This document shows positions 60,617 through 64,000 of a stretch of 64,000 nucleotides of DNA, in pieces. The number at the start of each line of letters is the position of its first letter. The stretch's first letter is position 1. The stretch comes from Hoeflea_A sp963921345 (GTDB taxonomy: Bacteria; Pseudomonadota; Alphaproteobacteria; Rhizobiales; Rhizobiaceae). The notes beneath the pieces are model-generated. The model had not been told where the DNA came from. It ran no database searches and saw only the letters and a list, made by a program, of their open reading frames with translations. The stretch is taken from NCBI GenBank assembly GCA_963921345.3, contig CAWUFE020000003.1, forward strand, positions 218,390 through 282,389, written 5' to 3'. The position numbers were made by a program, and so were the translations under genes.

Positions 60617-61515
60617 GCGTGTTTTCGGCGATCGAACTGGAGCGCCTGCCGCCGCCCGACATCGTGGCGCGGCGCGATTACGACGACATCCTCGCCGAGA
60701 TCCGCGCCTGGCTGATAGCGCGGCATCCGGATCTTGCGGAAGCCCTGGCGCTGGAAAGCGAACCCATTGTCAAAGTTCTGGAGGCGTGGGCGTATCGCGA
60801 GATGGTGATCCGCACCGAGTTCGACGACAAGGCGCGCGGCAACATGCTGGCCTTTGCCACCGGTGCCTCGCTCGAACACCTGGCGGCGCTGCACGCCGTG
60901 GCGCGGGCCGTTGTCAGCCCCGGCGACCCGGATGCGAGCCCGCCGGTCGAGCCGGTCCATGAAACCGACACCAGGCTGCGCCGGCGCACCCAGCTGGCGC
61001 CGGAGGGCTTTGCCAGCGCCGGCCCGCGCGGCGCCTATGTCTTTCACGCCCTGTCGGCGTCGCCAAAGGTCAAGCACGTCGCGGTGATCTCGCCGGTTCC
61101 AGGCGAGGTGGTGGTGACGGTGCTGTCGACGCAAGGCAACGGGGCGGCCTCCGACGAGCTGATCGCGATCGTCGATGCGGCGCTGAACCACGAGGACGTG
61201 CGGCCGCTGACCGATCATGTGACCGTGCAAGGGGCGGCAATCACGCCTTATGCGGTTCAGGCCAGCCTGACGCTCTATGCCGAGCCGGACGCGGGCGTCG
61301 TGCTGGGCGTGGCGCGCGCGGCGATCGAGGAGCATGTCGCGGCCCGCCACCGGCTCGGCCACGACATCACCCGTTCGGGCCTGTTCGCCGCACTCCACCA
61401 GGTGGGCGTTCAGAACGTGACGCTTGTGCGGCCCGCCGCCGACCTGGTGATCGGCCCGGAAGAGGCCGCCCACTGCACCGGGATCGAGATCGAGCTTGGA
61501 GGCCGCGATGTCTGA
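60613..61515 (+). CDS. Baseplate protein J
   Basis: 300 codons, ATGA overlap with W. RDYDDILAEIRAWLIARHPD, then IVKVLEAWAYREMVIRTEFD, then GNMLAFATGASLEHLAALHA match the baseplate J family (wedge protein). Confidence 0.92.
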   Translation: MSVFSAIELERLPPPDIVARRDYDDILAEIRAWLIARHPDLAEALALESEPIVKVLEAWAYREMVIRTEFDDKARGNMLAFATGASLEHLAALHAVARAVVSPGDPDASPPVEPVHETDTRLRRRTQLAPEGFASAGPRGAYVFHALSASPKVKHVAVISPVPGEVVVTVLSTQGNGAASDELIAIVDAALNHEDVRPLTDHVTVQGAAITPYAVQASLTLYAEPDAGVVLGVARAAIEEHVAARHRLGHDITRSGLFAALHQVGVQNVTLVRPAADLVIGPEEAAHCTGIEIELGGRDV

Positions 61516-62260
61516 CAAGCGCGACATGGAGAATGCTGTCTCGATCCTGCCGCCCAATGCGACGGCGCTGGAGCGCGATCTGGACCTGCTGGGCCATCGC
61601 CTGACGGGCCTTCCCGAACCGGTCGCACACTTGTGGAATCCGTGGACCTGTCCCGAAGACCTTCTTCCCTGGCTTGCCTGGGCGTTCTCGGTCGATGCCT
61701 GGGAGGCGCGCTGGCCGATCGGGCAGCGCCGCGCCGTGGTGGCGGCGTCGATCCCCATCCACCGCATCAAGGGCACGAAGGGAGCGGTGCGCCGGGCGCT
61801 GGCCGCACTGGGCATCGGGGCGCAACTGAGCGAGTGGTTCGAATACGGTGGACGTCCCCACACCTTCCGTGTCGTTGCCCGTCCGACGGTCGACCTGATC
61901 GGCGATCCGACGATCCCGTTCCTGAGCCGTGAGTTGCGGGACCTGACCGAGACGGTGCTCGATGCGGTCAAGCCGGTGCGGTCCCATTACGACCTGGGCT
62001 TTTCGCTGGCCTTCACCGGCAGCCGGTCGATCGGTGCTGCCACCGCCGTGCGTCATCGTGCGAACCGGACGCTTGTTCCCGCCATCCTCGCCTCCGGCGC
62101 CGGCGCGAGGGGCATCGGCGCAGGGCTCACCATCCGCGACCGCACGCGCCATGCTTTCGCCCCGCGGGTGTTGGCAAGCGGCCTTGCCCGACCCGCCATG
62201 ATTGCCGCGCTTCGCGTCAGCCATCGTCAACACTTCGATCTTGCAGGAGCTGCCTCATGA
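61508..62260 (+). CDS. Tail protein I
   Basis: 250 codons from ATG 61508, overlapping J by 8 bp. SILPPNATALERDLDLL, then HLWNPWTCPEDLLPWLAWAF, and IHRIKGTKGAVRRALAALGI match P2 gpI. The C-terminal 60 residues are a repetitive extension (HRANRTLVPAILASGAGARG). Confidence 0.9.
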   Translation: MSDKRDMENAVSILPPNATALERDLDLLGHRLTGLPEPVAHLWNPWTCPEDLLPWLAWAFSVDAWEARWPIGQRRAVVAASIPIHRIKGTKGAVRRALAALGIGAQLSEWFEYGGRPHTFRVVARPTVDLIGDPTIPFLSRELRDLTETVLDAVKPVRSHYDLGFSLAFTGSRSIGAATAVRHRANRTLVPAILASGAGARGIGAGLTIRDRTRHAFAPRVLASGLARPAMIAALRVSHRQHFDLAGAAS

Positions 62261-64000
62261 AAGCTGCTTTTGAGCCGATCGTCACCACGGCGGGCCTCAC
62301 GGCCGCCGCCCGCGCCCATGTGGAAGACCGGGCGCTGCGGATCACCCATGTCGCCATCGGCGACGAGGCCTGGGTACCCGATGCCACCGCAACCGAGTTG
62401 CGCAACGAGCGCATGCGCGTGCCGGTCGAAAGCCGCAGTCTGATTGGCAACGGTGTGTGGAAGGTGACCACCACGATCACCGGCGAGGCGGATTTCTTCG
62501 CCCGCGAAATCGGCTTCTTCGCCGATGATGACGGAACCCCTGTGCTGCTCTTCGTCTACGCCCATGACAGAAAGGTCTTCGCTGGCGTGACCCGTGGCCA
62601 GGAAACGGAGTTCGAGCTTCAGGTCTCCTGGCGGCGGTACCGGAAGGAACCGTCGAGTTCGCCTTCCTCGATGCCAGCCAGACGATCCAGGACCTGATCG
62701 ACGATGCGAGGAACCGCCACAACCTGGGCGGCGACTTCAACTTCGCCATCGCCCGCGACCTGAAGTACTGGAAGGCGGTCGCGGTGGAGGAACTGGAGCG
62801 CGAGGCGATGATCTGGCGCGCCACCGGCCAGTCGGGGCTGACCATGATGCGCCAATACGCCTATGGCGGCGACGATGCGCTGTTTCGACCGGCAGCCGTC
62901 AGCCGCTCCGCACTCGGCCAGCACGATCATCCCGAATACCGGATGATGTCGGGCCTGCCGGAACTGCAGGCCGCCGTCAACGGCTATCCGGTGCAGACGC
63001 GCCACACCGACTATCGCTGGCTGGAGGCCGCCGACGGCCGCTACCTCGCGTCATCACCCGCCGCCATGCCGGAATTGCCGGCGGCGATCGCGGCAGAGGC
63101 GAACGTCGCCGGGCAGATGGCCCTGATGAAGAATTTCTACCGGGCGCTCGCCCGCTTCGACGAGGCAGCCTTCGCCGGCTTCCGCGACCATGTGGACGTG
63201 CATGTGAGCTACCTGGAAATCTGGCCTGAGGAAGTGATCGACAGTCGCCTGGTCGATGCCGTCCACTCCTTCCGCCACACGCTCGACGGCGAGACCATCG
63301 AAAAGGTCCATGCCGCAAACGATCGCCCATGCGCTGACCGGTCAGAAGGCGGTGGGCGAAAACACCTCGCTCACACCGCGCCTGGTCAGGCTGTCCGACG
63401 ATCGCTGGGACACCGCGCTATGCGGTGACACGCTACCGGGTGCTGACGAAACGACTGGGAACGCTTGCCGAGTGGCCGGTGGATGACATGGTCGACTGTA
63501 TCGACGATCCGGCAACGCGCATCCGTTTCGATCTCGATGGCAAGGCCTTCGCCAATTCCCGCCAGTCGCGTTTCCGGGTGCTGCATGCACAGGGCGATAT
63601 CGAGATCGCGGCACGCTCCGGACCCGGCCTTCTCGACCGCATCATGGCGCAGATCCCCGGCCTTGACGGACCCGGCGCTGAAATCGCCGAACAAAGCGCG
63701 GAAAGACAGGGCCGCGTGATCCGGGGCTTCGGCGACACCGACCTCAATGCCGCGCGCTACAGCCGCTGGCATGCCAAACCACCAAGCGGCACGGGCAGCG
63801 ACACACGGCGCGGCTTCAACGACCCGACGCTCTTCGTCGCCCAGGCGACGCGCGAGGAGGTGGCGGGCTTTGCCGCCCGCGGCCACGACTTCCGCGTCTC
63901 CTGGGCGATCCCGATGGAGATCATCCTGGCGCCGCCGCACATGAACTGGAATCCGTATCGCCTGCCGGAACTGGAAGACCGCGCCGCCGTCACCGCGAAC
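62257..64000 (+). pseudogene. Tail collar/fibre gene with several frameshifts
   Basis: It starts MKAAFEPIVTTAGLTAAARA (tail-collar fibre N-terminus, through FFAREIGFFADDDGTPVLLF), ATGA overlap with I. Near 62630 homology moves to the next frame (VPEGTVEFAFLDASQTIQDL). Near 63310 it moves again (IAHALTGQKAVGENTSLTPR), and near 63418 once more (RYRVLTKRLGTLAEWPVDDM, open to the window edge). Three indels would block a functional fibre, unless some reflect sequencing error. The gene continues beyond 64000. Confidence 0.8.

Larger units (their letters stand above)
32760..64000. mobile_element. Mu-like prophage (right end outside window)
   Basis: Contains the Mu hallmark set: MuA-like transposase, MuB-like ATPase, Gam, GemA, Mor, DUF2730, gp26/gp27-like proteins, terminase, DUF935 portal, gp30, protease, DUF2190 and capsid proteins, gp36 and virion-morphogenesis proteins. 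Baseplate V-W-J-I genes and a fibre follow. The left border lies between the ISL3 relic (about 32730) and 32982; terminal TG/CA and a 5-bp duplication could not be fixed because the right end is not visible. Defects in the transposase and fibre genes suggest a cryptic prophage. Confidence 0.92.

Overview
The window is GC-rich DNA from an alphaproteobacterium, most likely Hyphomicrobiales or Rhodobacterales. This is inferred from the insertion-sequence set, a tyrosine-recombinase trio, a GcrA-type phage regulator and the GC-rich codon use. No rRNA, tRNA or core metabolic gene is visible. It has two halves: a graveyard of mobile elements around a few accessory genes (1-32.7 kb), and a Mu-like prophage (about 32.8 kb to beyond the right edge).

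Left half. Positions 1-5.2 kb hold relics of IS5, IS6 and IS200/IS605 types, a WGR-domain gene, a subtilisin-like fragment and an intact 720-codon gene fusing an FAD amine oxidase to half a sulfotransferase. From 5.3 to 7.3 kb lies an IS21 element whose IstB has an internal deletion, followed by a 276-bp Tn3-type miniature element. At 7.9-16.6 kb a TIGR03032-type gene and a very large RTX-repeat gene form an operon. The first gene is split by an IS256 element, which is itself split by an ISAzo13 element; target duplications let the original gene be rebuilt. A second identical ISAzo13 copy (17.7-19.0 kb) and a smaller RTX gene (19.3-20.6 kb, opposite strand) follow. From 20.7 to 32.7 kb there are fragments of Tn3, IS66, IS21, IS256, IS481 and ISL3 types, a three-recombinase (RIT-like) element, a decayed P2-like tail module, and an array of diverged palindrome-bearing repeats.

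Right half. The prophage carries a Mu-type early operon read leftward (Cro/Ner-like protein, HNH nuclease, MuA-like transposase, MuB-like ATPase, Gam, GcrA-like protein, GemA, methyltransferase, Mor), mostly joined by ATGA overlaps. A divergent S24-type repressor gene faces it. Late genes form three blocks: terminase-portal-gp30 leftward (38.6-33.0 kb), lysis genes leftward (54.4-52.0 kb) and protease-capsid-baseplate-fibre rightward (54.5-64 kb).

All three late blocks start at promoters with the same geometry: a perfect 20-bp dyad, exactly 21 bp, then a -10-like hexamer. One dyad serves two divergent promoters. This fits activation by the phage Mor protein and suggests the split layout is native. 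The prophage looks defective: the transposase gene has an in-frame TAA and the tail-fibre gene has several frameshifts. A family of about 45-bp palindromic repeats is scattered through it, several copies inside reading frames. Two AT-rich genes between the repressor and lysis genes look like an acquired cargo cassette.
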